NCBI GenBank assembly: GCA_002409325.1 | Contig: DHUU01000016.1 | Coordinates: 17,439 to 70,060, forward strand | DNA length: 52,622 nucleotides | Direction of reading: 5' to 3' | Origin: Bacteroidales bacterium UBA5226 | GTDB taxonomy: Bacteria; Bacteroidota; Bacteroidia; Bacteroidales; UBA932 | Shown: positions 16,750 through 25,651 of the stretch, piece after piece | Layout of the letters: every line of letters starts with the position of its first letter | Position numbering within the stretch: position 1 is the first letter of the stretch | The notes under the pieces: model-generated | Databases searched by the model: none | What the model saw: only the letters and a program-made list of their open reading frames with translations | Told to the model about the DNA's origin: nothing | Translations under genes and position numbers: made by a program

Positions 16750-18074
16750 AACAAAAAGATCTGCTTCAACAAATGTGTGATTATGCGCTCGAGGTATCCC
16801 TCAGGAAAGGAGCACAACACGCCCGGATCGCTGCCATCAGCAATACAGCCCATGAGTTGTCTGTACTGAACGATACAATAGATACAATTCAGAAATCCGT
16901 GGATTCTTCCCTGATGATCAACCTGTTCGTGGAAGGGCGTTACGGAACGTGTTCCACTAACAAGGCCGACCCTGCGGGCATCGACAAACTGCTGGACGAT
17001 GCCATTGCCTCGGTCAGGCTGTTGGCTCCCGATCCATTCAGGAAACTGGTTCCGGCTGACCTCCGCTATAAGGGTGTTCCCTTATATTCGGCACACAGAG
17101 GTTCTGTGGATACCGAGGTAAAAAAGGCTTTCCTGTCCGGATGTGCGGCCTCAATATGGGGCAAAGATCCGGCCCTGATAAGTGTTACTGCAGGTTATTC
17201 TGACTACAGGCGCTGGCTTCACCTGGCAGACTCTGACGGATTAAGCTGTACCTCGGAAAACACCTGGTACAGCCTGTCGGTCGAATGTGCTGTCAGGGGA
17301 CGGGGTGATACCCGTCCCTCAGACTGGGATTATGAGGGCGGGATAAAACCAGAGGATATAGGGATTGGCTCTCCTGGTATTCCCTGCAGATGTGCCGCAT
17401 CAGCCCTTGAAAGAGCCCTGGCAAAAAGAAATCCCCGCAAAATTGGCTCTGGCAGGTACCAGGTAATTGTGGAAAACAGGGTGGCAGCCACCCTGCTCTC
17501 TCCCATGATAGATGCCATCTCTGGAAGTTCCCTGCAACAACAGAATTCATTTCTGCTGGATAAATTGGGAAAAAGCATTGCCTCCCCGGCACTAACACTT
17601 ATTGACAGTCCCTGTCTGCGAGGATCACCGGGCTACCGGTTCTTTGACAGCGAAGGGCTGGCTACCGCAAAACGCACCGTAATTGAGACGGGACGGCTGA
17701 ATATGTTTTTTTTAAGTACCTATTACGCCCTCAAAATGCAGATGCCTGTTACCATATCTGCACCTTCCCTGCTGTTGTTAAAGGCAGGTAAAGGAAACGC
17801 CGCGACTTTTGCAGGTTTGATTAAAAATGGCATCTTTGTGACCGGATTCAACGGGGGAAATTGTAACACGGCAACAGGTGACTTCTCATACGGAATTGAA
17901 GGTTTTAAAGTGGAAAACGGACAGATCACATACCCTGTCAATGAAATGGTGATGACAGGCAATATGCTGGATCTGTGGAACAGGCTGCTGGCTGCGGGAG
18001 ACGATGCGCTTAAAACCATGTCCTGGCAAATACCTTCTCTTGTATTCGACACCATAGAGTTTGCAGGACTTTAA
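16746..18074 (+). CDS. tldE: TldE/PmbA, non-catalytic partner of TldD
   Basis: 442 residues of the same fold as TldD but without the HExxxH zinc motif, as in all TldE/PmbA proteins. Features: ALEVSLRKGAQHARI near the N-terminus, a central NRVAATLLSPMIDAISGSSLQQ, and the C-terminal DFSYGIEGFKVENGQITYPVNEM, which matches the family signature. The start is the ATG inside the ATGA overlap with tldD, and the longer frame from 16683 is rejected. Together the two subunits should form the TldD2-E2-type protease. nhaC begins nine bases after it. Confidence 0.93.
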   Translation: MKQKDLLQQMCDYALEVSLRKGAQHARIAAISNTAHELSVLNDTIDTIQKSVDSSLMINLFVEGRYGTCSTNKADPAGIDKLLDDAIASVRLLAPDPFRKLVPADLRYKGVPLYSAHRGSVDTEVKKAFLSGCAASIWGKDPALISVTAGYSDYRRWLHLADSDGLSCTSENTWYSLSVECAVRGRGDTRPSDWDYEGGIKPEDIGIGSPGIPCRCAASALERALAKRNPRKIGSGRYQVIVENRVAATLLSPMIDAISGSSLQQQNSFLLDKLGKSIASPALTLIDSPCLRGSPGYRFFDSEGLATAKRTVIETGRLNMFFLSTYYALKMQMPVTISAPSLLLLKAGKGNAATFAGLIKNGIFVTGFNGGNCNTATGDFSYGIEGFKVENGQITYPVNEMVMTGNMLDLWNRLLAAGDDALKTMSWQIPSLVFDTIEFAGL

Positions 18075-18083
18075 ATATTTTTT

Positions 18084-19508
18084 ATGAAGAAACCGTCGCT
18101 CATCGCAAGCCTCATACCCGTAATCCTGCTGGTGGCCATTCTCCTTGCGAGTGTCCTTGTGTTCGGGGACGAGGTAACATCCGGTCCTTCACAGTTTGCC
18201 CTGTTGCTGGTAGCAGTCATAACCTTTGCCATTGCCCGTTTGAAATATGGCCTTTCCTGGTCCCTGGCGGAAGAATCCATGCTCTCCCATCTGAAAAACA
18301 CGTACCCTTCTATCCTGATCCTGATCTCTATAGGAGCCCTTACCGGAGGGTGGATGATCAGCGGGATCATCCCTTCTATGATTTATTACGGACTGAAGGT
18401 CATACATCCGGCTATCTTTTTACCCCTTGCCTTTGTTATCTCAAGCCTCATATCTCTGGTGACTGGCAGCTCCTGGAGCACGGTGGGAACTTTTGGCGTT
18501 GCCCTGCTTGGGGCCGGACAGATCATAGGCCTGCCTGTCCCGTGGCTGGCCGGGGCTATCATATCCGGGGCTTATTTTGGTGACAAAATGTCACCCTTGT
18601 CAGATACTACCAACCTGGCCTCCTCTTTCTGCGGGGTTCCCCTCTTTACCCACGTAAGATACATGCTGGTGAACACGTTGCCGGTCTACATTATTTGCCT
18701 GATAATTTATAGCATAGCCGGTTTAAGCATCCCCACCGAAAACTCCATTGATGTCCAGTCACAACTTACCGCACTGAACAGCACATTCAATATTTCTGCG
18801 TGGTTTTTGCTTATTCCGGTCATTACCATTGTAATGGTATTCAAAAAAGTATCCCCTTTTGTTACGCTATTCCTGTCGGCAATAGCCGGGGCCATGGCAG
18901 CCGTCCTGTTTCAGCCACATATCTGCGACCAGATCGCTCAGGGACGGTTTGCTGCAGCGGTGAGCATCATCAGCACGCATGTCCATGTTGAAACCGGAGA
19001 TCAGATCCTGGACAATCTTACCTCTACAAACGGCATGGCTGGCATGTTAAATACAGTTTGGCTCATTTTATGTGTTATTGCCTATGCCGGTGTGATGACC
19101 GCCTCGGGTATGATCAATACAATTACAGAAAACTTGCTCAAGCTCATGCGTAACACCTTGTCCACCGTTGGCACCACACTGGGAACATGCATTTTTTTCA
19201 ATCTGACACTGGGAGATCAGTATATGGCCATCATCCTGCCGGGGAATATGTTTGCCGACTCTTACCGCAAGCGGGGACTTGCTCCTGAATTGCTCTCACG
19301 CACCATTGAAGAATCGGCCACTGTCACTTCTGTACTCGTGCCATGGAACACCTGCGCCGTTGCACAGTCCACTGTTTTGAACGTAGCCACTATGACATAC
19401 CTGCCCTATTGTTTCTTTAATTTAATAACACCGCTTTTTTCACTATTTGCCGCAGCCATAGGTTACAAAATCAGAAAATTACCAACTAACAATAACAATT
19501 TATCATGA
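18084..19508 (+). CDS. nhaC: Na+/H+ antiporter, NhaC family
   Basis: A 474-residue inner-membrane protein with about a dozen hydrophobic segments, exchanging Na+ for H+ for sodium and pH homeostasis. Family features include SLISLVTGSSWSTVGTFGVALLG, GAYFGDKMSPLSDTTNLAS and ESATVTSVLVPWNTCAV, the last two being the polar re-entrant motifs conserved in NhaC. The basic N-terminus (MKKPSLIASLIPVILL) gives the orientation of the first helix. The end overlaps the slyD start by ATGA. Confidence 0.92.
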   Translation: MKKPSLIASLIPVILLVAILLASVLVFGDEVTSGPSQFALLLVAVITFAIARLKYGLSWSLAEESMLSHLKNTYPSILILISIGALTGGWMISGIIPSMIYYGLKVIHPAIFLPLAFVISSLISLVTGSSWSTVGTFGVALLGAGQIIGLPVPWLAGAIISGAYFGDKMSPLSDTTNLASSFCGVPLFTHVRYMLVNTLPVYIICLIIYSIAGLSIPTENSIDVQSQLTALNSTFNISAWFLLIPVITIVMVFKKVSPFVTLFLSAIAGAMAAVLFQPHICDQIAQGRFAAAVSIISTHVHVETGDQILDNLTSTNGMAGMLNTVWLILCVIAYAGVMTASGMINTITENLLKLMRNTLSTVGTTLGTCIFFNLTLGDQYMAIILPGNMFADSYRKRGLAPELLSRTIEESATVTSVLVPWNTCAVAQSTVLNVATMTYLPYCFFNLITPLFSLFAAAIGYKIRKLPTNNNNLS

Positions 19509-20035
19509 CCATTTCAGAAGAAAAAGTAGTTTCATTGTCGTACACGCTTGTAGTTGACGGTGATGTTATTGAATCTGTAAAAGAAGAAAAACCCATGGCT
19601 TTTATATATGGACAGGGTTACCTATTACCCGCATTTGAAGAAAAGATCCAGGGAAAGAAAATCGGAGATGAATTCACTTTCATACTAAGCCCAAAAGACG
19701 GATACGGCGAGGTTGACCCCAACGCGATCGTTGAACTTTCAAAAGATATTTTCAGGGTAAACGGAAAAGTTGAAGACGGTCTCCTGGTGAAGGATAAGGT
19801 GATCCCCATGCAGGATTCCCATGGGAACCAGCTGAGCGGCATCGTTGAGGAAGTCCTGGAGGATACAGTAAAAATGAATTTCAACCACCCGCTTGCCGGA
19901 TGCGAACTCAATTTTAGCGGCAAGGTTGTTGATATCCGTCAGGCCACTGATAAAGAACTTATAGAAGGCCTGTACGGAGAACGTGCTGCCTCTTCCTGCG
20001 GCGGAAGCTGCAACGGATGCAGCGGCTGCAGTTAA
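19505..20035 (+). CDS. slyD: FKBP-type peptidyl-prolyl isomerase, SlyD-like
   Basis: 176 residues. The FKBP domain is interrupted by an insert-in-flap chaperone domain: SYTLVVDGDVIES and MAFIYGQGYLLPAFEEKIQGKKIGDEF, then the IF segment (about 70-125) and NHPLAGCELNFSGKVVDIR closing the FKBP fold. The C-terminal tail, SCGGSCNGCSGCS, is a Cys-rich metal site (the SlyD role in nickel handling relies on His/Cys tails; here only Cys). Cytosolic folding helper. It overlaps nhaC by ATGA. It is convergent with tsaD; the 33 bases between show no clear terminator. Confidence 0.92.
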   Translation: MTISEEKVVSLSYTLVVDGDVIESVKEEKPMAFIYGQGYLLPAFEEKIQGKKIGDEFTFILSPKDGYGEVDPNAIVELSKDIFRVNGKVEDGLLVKDKVIPMQDSHGNQLSGIVEEVLEDTVKMNFNHPLAGCELNFSGKVVDIRQATDKELIEGLYGERAASSCGGSCNGCSGCS

Positions 20036-20068
20036 ATTTTCAAATAAGACTACCTGTAAAAAGTGGGA

Positions 20069-21121
20069 TCATTCCCCGGTCATCAGGCTGCTTCTTGTGA
20101 CCGGGGCAATATCCAATCCGGCATACTGGCCTTCCTTCCATTTATAATAACCGGTAATGGCAATCATTGCCGCGTTATCTGTAGTAAAAGGCAACGGGGG
20201 AAGAAAAACCTCCCAATGTCTTTTTTTTGATTCCATTACCATTCTTTCCCTGAGTCCGCTGTTGGCAGAAACACCACCGGCCAGGGCAACCCGGTTTATC
20301 CCGGTCTTTTTTACCGCCCTGACTACTTTGTCCAGGAGGATGTCAATAAGTGTCTTTTGAAGGCCTGCCGCCAGGTGGGCTTTGTTTTGGGCAATAAAAT
20401 CCGGGTCCTCTGCCTGCTTGTTACGTAAAAAATACAAGAACGAGGTCTTGACACCGCTGAAACTGAAATCCAGATCTTTAATGTGCGGGCGGGCAAAACC
20501 ATATATCCCCGGATCTCCCATACGTGCCAGCCTGTCAATGTGGGGCCCACCCGGGTAATCCAGCCCCAGGAGTTTTGCGCCTTTGTCAAAAGCTTCTCCT
20601 ACAGCATCATCTATGGTCTGTCCCAGAATCTGATAAGCAAGCGGAGCGTTAACCTTAATAATTTGCGTATGGCCACCGGAGACCAGCAGGCAAAGAAAAG
20701 GAAAATCCGGCTTTCGGCCCGATGCAGGTTCCGTACCGTTCACCAATGGGGATTTTACTTCTATGAAATGGCTCAGGATGTGCCCCATCAGGTGGTTTAC
20801 CCCGATCAACGGTGCCCCTGTGGCCAATGATAAACCTTTTGCAAAAGAAGTCCCCACCAGGAGTGATCCCAGCAGGCCGGGCCCCTGTGTGAAGGCTATG
20901 GCGTCGATGTCCCGGGCCCTGATACCGGCAATTTCAAGTGCCTGGCTCACAACCGGAACAATATGCTGCTGATGTGCCCTGCTGGCCAGCTCGGGAACTA
21001 CGCCCCCGTATTTTTTATGGACATCCTGAGATGCCATGACATTGGAAAGCAGGAGTGTGTCCTGCAACACAGCGGCCGATGTGTCGTCGCAGGAAGATTC
21101 TATTCCAATAATATAAGCCAT
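20069..21121 (-). CDS. tsaD: tRNA N6-threonylcarbamoyladenosine synthase, TsaD subunit
   Basis: Transfers the threonylcarbamoyl group to A37 of ANN-decoding tRNAs; works with TsaB, TsaC and TsaE. 350 residues of the ASKHA fold: YIIGIESSCDDTSAA (nucleotide-binding strand), SRAHQQHIVPV and NHLMGHILSH (metal His residues), LLVSGGHTQI, and GGVSANSGLRERM. A weak -7-like CACATTTG lies at 21141-21148 on this strand. It is divergent from tamB across a 66-base gap. Confidence 0.96.
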   Translation of the reverse strand: MAYIIGIESSCDDTSAAVLQDTLLLSNVMASQDVHKKYGGVVPELASRAHQQHIVPVVSQALEIAGIRARDIDAIAFTQGPGLLGSLLVGTSFAKGLSLATGAPLIGVNHLMGHILSHFIEVKSPLVNGTEPASGRKPDFPFLCLLVSGGHTQIIKVNAPLAYQILGQTIDDAVGEAFDKGAKLLGLDYPGGPHIDRLARMGDPGIYGFARPHIKDLDFSFSGVKTSFLYFLRNKQAEDPDFIAQNKAHLAAGLQKTLIDILLDKVVRAVKKTGINRVALAGGVSANSGLRERMVMESKKRHWEVFLPPLPFTTDNAAMIAITGYYKWKEGQYAGLDIAPVTRSSLMTGE

Positions 21122-21161
21122 TGTCCTGTCCTTGAGTCTGCAAATGTGGCCATTTTTTTTG

Positions 21162-21169
21162 TAAATTTG
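21162..21169 (+). promoter_or_regulatory. -7 promoter element of tamB
   Basis: TAAATTTG is an exact TAnnTTTG match, 18 bases before the tamB ATG at 21188. Confidence 0.6.
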
Positions 21170-21187
21170 TAAGTTCAGGGGTTATCT

Positions 21188-24100
21188 ATGAGGGTCTTCA
21201 GAAATATACTGCGTTCCTTTCTTTTCATTGCGGTCATTTTATTGGCAGCGGCGGCCATTGTCATCCAGGTTCCTGGGGTACAGACGCGGATGGCGGAACG
21301 GGCTGCACAGTGGTTATCAGAAGTCACGAGTGCAGAAGTAATGGTTGGCAAAGTCAATTTTGTCTTATTTAACAAACTGATAATAAACGATCTGTTGATC
21401 CGTACTGCCCCTTCGGACACATTGTTTCACTCGAAAAAAATATCGGTCAGCATTGGCCGTGTAAACATCCTTGGAAAAAAGATAGGATTGCACCGTGTCC
21501 TGTTATCAGAAGGTTCTTATCACCTGATCATAGAGGACAGCACGACCAACATTGAAAGCTTATTTCCCGGACCGGCAAGTGAAGACACCACTTCTCAGCC
21601 TTTCAGGTGGGATATACGTTCCAGCCGGGTGATCCTGGAAGATTTCGCCTACCATATGGTTAACAGGGACAGCGGTCCTTCTCACAACAACCCGGAGTGT
21701 ATGGATTTCTCGGACTTGCACGTAGGCGACATATTTATTGATATCCAAAACGCCCGATATTATGAAGGGAAAGTTGAAGCGCGCGTTGACCGTATTTCAT
21801 GCCGGGAAAAATCGGGATACTGGGTTCAGCACCTGGAAGGAGATGTAACTGTTGACAGCCGGGAGGCCCTGATTAAGAATCTGGTCATCCGGGACAATTA
21901 TTCTCACATAAAGGCTCATCATTTTCTGATGCATTACGGTAATTCAAAGAATCTTTCCGATTACCTTAACCGTGTGGTAATGGAACTGGATATGGATAAC
22001 GCATACTTCTGCTTCAGGACCATCGGCTATTATGCCTGGTCATTCCCCCGGGACTTTGTCCTGGCACTGCGTGCTACCGGGAAAGTGACCGGAACGGTGA
22101 GCAATCTGGGTGGAGAAGATCTGGACATACGGTCCGAAACCGGCAGGACACGTATCCGTTGCGGATTCTTGCTCAAGGGTTTGCCGGAATCGGAAGAAAC
22201 CACCTTGCAGGTTGATCTTGACCAGATCAATTCAGACATTAACGATTTGAACGGGATCTTGTATTCTATAGCCCGTGTTGACCTGAAAAGCATTGAAGAG
22301 AATGCAGGGAGCAGGACCCCGTTCCATTTCAGCGGCCGACTGGCCGGTTTGCTGACAGACTTTGCCGTTGATGGAACACTGGATGGCCATTTCGGGTCTT
22401 TGTCGCTGGATATGGTCATTAACAACAATACTTACCCCTATGGGGTTTTGCTTTCGGGCATTGCCCAGGCCAGGGACCTGGACGTAGGGCTTTTCACCGG
22501 AATCCCCCAACTAGGTCCATGCTCTTTTTTTACAAAAGCCAGCGTGGCCATCAGGGAAGGAGGAATCCGCAACATCCTGGCAGATGTGGACACCCTTTTG
22601 TTTGCCAGCCTTGATTTTAACAATTATTCATTCCGGGATATCAAAGTGGTTGGGGATTTGCATGACGGCATTTTTAACGGGAGGATGAGCGCTTCTGATC
22701 CAAATTTACAATTCCTGTTCCAGGGCAGAGCAGACCTGACGAGGTCTGCAGGAACGGCTGCCGGGTTTTTTGCCAACATCGCGTATGCCGATCTGAACAG
22801 ATTGAACCTTTACAAGAGTGATTCGCTGGCGATACTCAGCGGTTTGGTACGGGCAGACTTTTCTCACATCAACAACCTGGGAGATATTGAAGGAACCATT
22901 CAAGCCTCGGGCCTTTCTCTAGTAAACTCCCGCGGCACACATACCCTGGATTCTTTTACACTTGAAAGTGCAAAATCAGAGGACCAGAAAGGCTTCAGGG
23001 TGCTCATCGATTCAGATGCACTGCAGGCACACTATGCCGGAAGTGACGGTGTCATGGGTTTTCTGACGCGCATTGCTTCCAGAAATCTTTTCAGGTACAT
23101 TCCTGCCTATTTTACATCCCGGCCAAATGAAGAATACGGAAAACCGGCAGAAGGAAGAGCTGTCCTTGAAATGACCGTACGCAACAGTGTCTTTTTTGAA
23201 GAATTGTTATTGCCCGGGCTTTATATTTCTCCCGGAACGAGCATATCACTGAATGATTATGGAAAAGACAGCATCCGTTCAGTGATCCACTCGGAAAGAC
23301 TGGGTTATCTGGATCACAACCTGAGCGATCTTGATATTTTGGCTATAGCCGGAGTTACAAGCCTGAAAGCCGATATTCAATGCCGTGATCTGTCAGCAGG
23401 CCCGTTGAAAGCCGAAACCTTACGGGTTATAGCTATGGCAGGCAATGACAGGGTATCTCTTGACCTGTTATACAACACCGGAACAGAGAATCAAAACAAT
23501 ATCCTTCTGAAATCTGATTTCATTTTTTCCAGGGAAGAAGGTATGAACTCTCCGGTCATTAAGGCACACCTGGCTTCTGACCATCTTATGATCAACGGAA
23601 AAGCATGGAATCTTCATTCAGACAGCCTGGTTTTGGCGGAGGGCAGGCTCGTCCTGAATAACGTACTTTTGCATCACCAGAAAGAGCAGGAAGATCCCGA
23701 GTCCCTTCTGATAGACGGAGCCATCTCGCGCACGCCCCAGGATACGCTTTTTGTGAAACTGTCCAGGTTCGATGCCAGCCTTTTCAACACCTTGCTGCCT
23801 GCTACGTATCCCTTTTCTTTCAGGGGCTCTTTCACCGGTACGGGACACCTGACCGATTTTTACGGAGAACGGCGCTTCCTGGCAGACATCGTGGGGGAAC
23901 AGTTGTATGTTAACAACACCCTGGCCGGAGACCTGAATCTGACCAGTTCGCGGGACCCGCAGACCGACTACCTGAACCTTGAAGCCAGCACCACACTACC
24001 CGGGGGACAAAAACCCCTGTTTGTTTCCGGTTATTATCATCCATCGAATAAAGAACTGGATCTGAAAGCAACTTTCAATGATTTTGAAGCCGCCCTGGTG

Positions 24101-25651
24101 GCTCCCTTCCTCAACGGTCTGGTTTCAGATGTGCATGGAAAAATATCAGGAGACATGCATCTTTCAGGCATATTGCCTAACCTTGACCTGGTGAGCGGGA
24201 ATACGGCTGTTGACAAATTACATTTTACCGTTGACTATACAAAAGTGCCGTATGTCCTCTCCGGACCCGTTCACCTGACGCCTGAAGGACTCTACCTCCC
24301 CAAAGACACGCTCAGGGATTCACGGGGACAACATGCCATTGTACAGGGAGGCTTAAAATATAGGCAATTCAGGAATATTGAGGCAAATCTGAACATGAGT
24401 TTCAATAACTTCCATGGATTGAACCTGGGTGAGAAGGATAACGATTCTTTTTACGGAAAAGCCTACGCTACGGGCAACCTGATCATAAAGGGCCCCCTTG
24501 ACGATATTATGGTGGATCTGTCCATCCGCCCGGAGCCCAATTCCATGATTCACATTCCTTTGTCTTCTGCCTCACAGGCCAGACAGACCAGCCTGCTTAC
24601 ATTTGTCGAGCCCCCGCTGCCCTATACGGGAAGGGATCCGTATACATTGGCCGCCCTGGAACAAAAGAAAAAAATGGCGAACGATTCCAGGCTTACCTTT
24701 AACATGAGGACAGAGCTGACACCCGATGCAGAGATCCTGCTGGAAATAAATAAAACTACCGGAGACGTGATTACAGCCAGAGGTACCGGTCTTATCAACC
24801 TGGGGGTTGATCCCAGGAATGATTCCTTCTCCATTACGGGTGACTGTACCGTTGAAAGCGGTAATTACCTGTTCGGTCTCCAGGGAATCGTATCCAAACG
24901 TTTTCAGATTGTTCCGGGAGGTACCATCTTTTTTAACGGAGACATTGAGAATACGCAACTGAACCTTACCGCATCCTATAAAACCAAAGCATCCCTCAAT
25001 ACCCTGCTCTCTGACACCACCATGATCAGTAACCGCCGGGATGTGGATTGCCAGATACTAATGTCGGGAAACCTGATGAATCCGACATTGGGTTTCAATA
25101 TTGAAATCCAGGATATTGATCCAATGACCAGAGCACGCGTTGAGAGTGCCTTGTCCACAGAAGACAAAATGATGCGTCAATTTGTTACCCTTTTGATATC
25201 CAGCAGCTTCATACCGGAACAGGAATCGGGGATCGTGAACAACTCCAACATCCTCTATTCCAATGCTACCGAAATCCTTTCCAACCAATTAAACAATATA
25301 TTGGCGCAACTCAACATACCCCTGGACGTAGGATTCAACTACCTGCCCGGACAGAGCGGGGATCTTTTTGATGTAGCCATTTCAACACGCCTTTTCAACA
25401 ACCGGGTTGTCATCAACGGCAATATGGGTAACAATCCTTATACACGCAACGAAAACGACCTGGTAGGGAACGTAGATATTGAACTTAAACTGGATGAAAA
25501 GGGAAAATTCCGTCTCAAGGCATTCAGCCATGCCGCAGACCAGTATTCAAACTATCTGGACAACACCCAGCGAAGCGGGGCTGGCTTTGTTTACCAGGAA
25601 GAATTCAACACGTTCCGCCAATTATGGAAGAGGTGGTGGAACCTACCTTAA
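21188..25651 (+). CDS. tamB: Translocation and assembly module protein TamB (AsmA-like, DUF490)
   Basis: A 1487-residue envelope protein thought to bridge the inner and outer membranes for outer-membrane protein assembly or lipid transport. It has an N-terminal membrane anchor (SFLFIAVILLAAAAIVIQV), then a very long repetitive beta-strand region expected to form the hydrophobic groove. The C-terminal DUF490 domain (about 1130-1487) includes GDVITARGTGLINLGVDP, YLFGLQGIVSKRFQIVPGGTIFFNG and NQLNNILAQLNIPLDVGFNYLPG, which are typical. The tsaD/tamB divergent pair is a familiar Bacteroidota arrangement. Its last nine bases overlap the end of convergent pheT. Confidence 0.9.
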   Translation: MRVFRNILRSFLFIAVILLAAAAIVIQVPGVQTRMAERAAQWLSEVTSAEVMVGKVNFVLFNKLIINDLLIRTAPSDTLFHSKKISVSIGRVNILGKKIGLHRVLLSEGSYHLIIEDSTTNIESLFPGPASEDTTSQPFRWDIRSSRVILEDFAYHMVNRDSGPSHNNPECMDFSDLHVGDIFIDIQNARYYEGKVEARVDRISCREKSGYWVQHLEGDVTVDSREALIKNLVIRDNYSHIKAHHFLMHYGNSKNLSDYLNRVVMELDMDNAYFCFRTIGYYAWSFPRDFVLALRATGKVTGTVSNLGGEDLDIRSETGRTRIRCGFLLKGLPESEETTLQVDLDQINSDINDLNGILYSIARVDLKSIEENAGSRTPFHFSGRLAGLLTDFAVDGTLDGHFGSLSLDMVINNNTYPYGVLLSGIAQARDLDVGLFTGIPQLGPCSFFTKASVAIREGGIRNILADVDTLLFASLDFNNYSFRDIKVVGDLHDGIFNGRMSASDPNLQFLFQGRADLTRSAGTAAGFFANIAYADLNRLNLYKSDSLAILSGLVRADFSHINNLGDIEGTIQASGLSLVNSRGTHTLDSFTLESAKSEDQKGFRVLIDSDALQAHYAGSDGVMGFLTRIASRNLFRYIPAYFTSRPNEEYGKPAEGRAVLEMTVRNSVFFEELLLPGLYISPGTSISLNDYGKDSIRSVIHSERLGYLDHNLSDLDILAIAGVTSLKADIQCRDLSAGPLKAETLRVIAMAGNDRVSLDLLYNTGTENQNNILLKSDFIFSREEGMNSPVIKAHLASDHLMINGKAWNLHSDSLVLAEGRLVLNNVLLHHQKEQEDPESLLIDGAISRTPQDTLFVKLSRFDASLFNTLLPATYPFSFRGSFTGTGHLTDFYGERRFLADIVGEQLYVNNTLAGDLNLTSSRDPQTDYLNLEASTTLPGGQKPLFVSGYYHPSNKELDLKATFNDFEAALVAPFLNGLVSDVHGKISGDMHLSGILPNLDLVSGNTAVDKLHFTVDYTKVPYVLSGPVHLTPEGLYLPKDTLRDSRGQHAIVQGGLKYRQFRNIEANLNMSFNNFHGLNLGEKDNDSFYGKAYATGNLIIKGPLDDIMVDLSIRPEPNSMIHIPLSSASQARQTSLLTFVEPPLPYTGRDPYTLAALEQKKKMANDSRLTFNMRTELTPDAEILLEINKTTGDVITARGTGLINLGVDPRNDSFSITGDCTVESGNYLFGLQGIVSKRFQIVPGGTIFFNGDIENTQLNLTASYKTKASLNTLLSDTTMISNRRDVDCQILMSGNLMNPTLGFNIEIQDIDPMTRARVESALSTEDKMMRQFVTLLISSSFIPEQESGIVNNSNILYSNATEILSNQLNNILAQLNIPLDVGFNYLPGQSGDLFDVAISTRLFNNRVVINGNMGNNPYTRNENDLVGNVDIELKLDEKGKFRLKAFSHAADQYSNYLDNTQRSGAGFVYQEEFNTFRQLWKRWWNLP

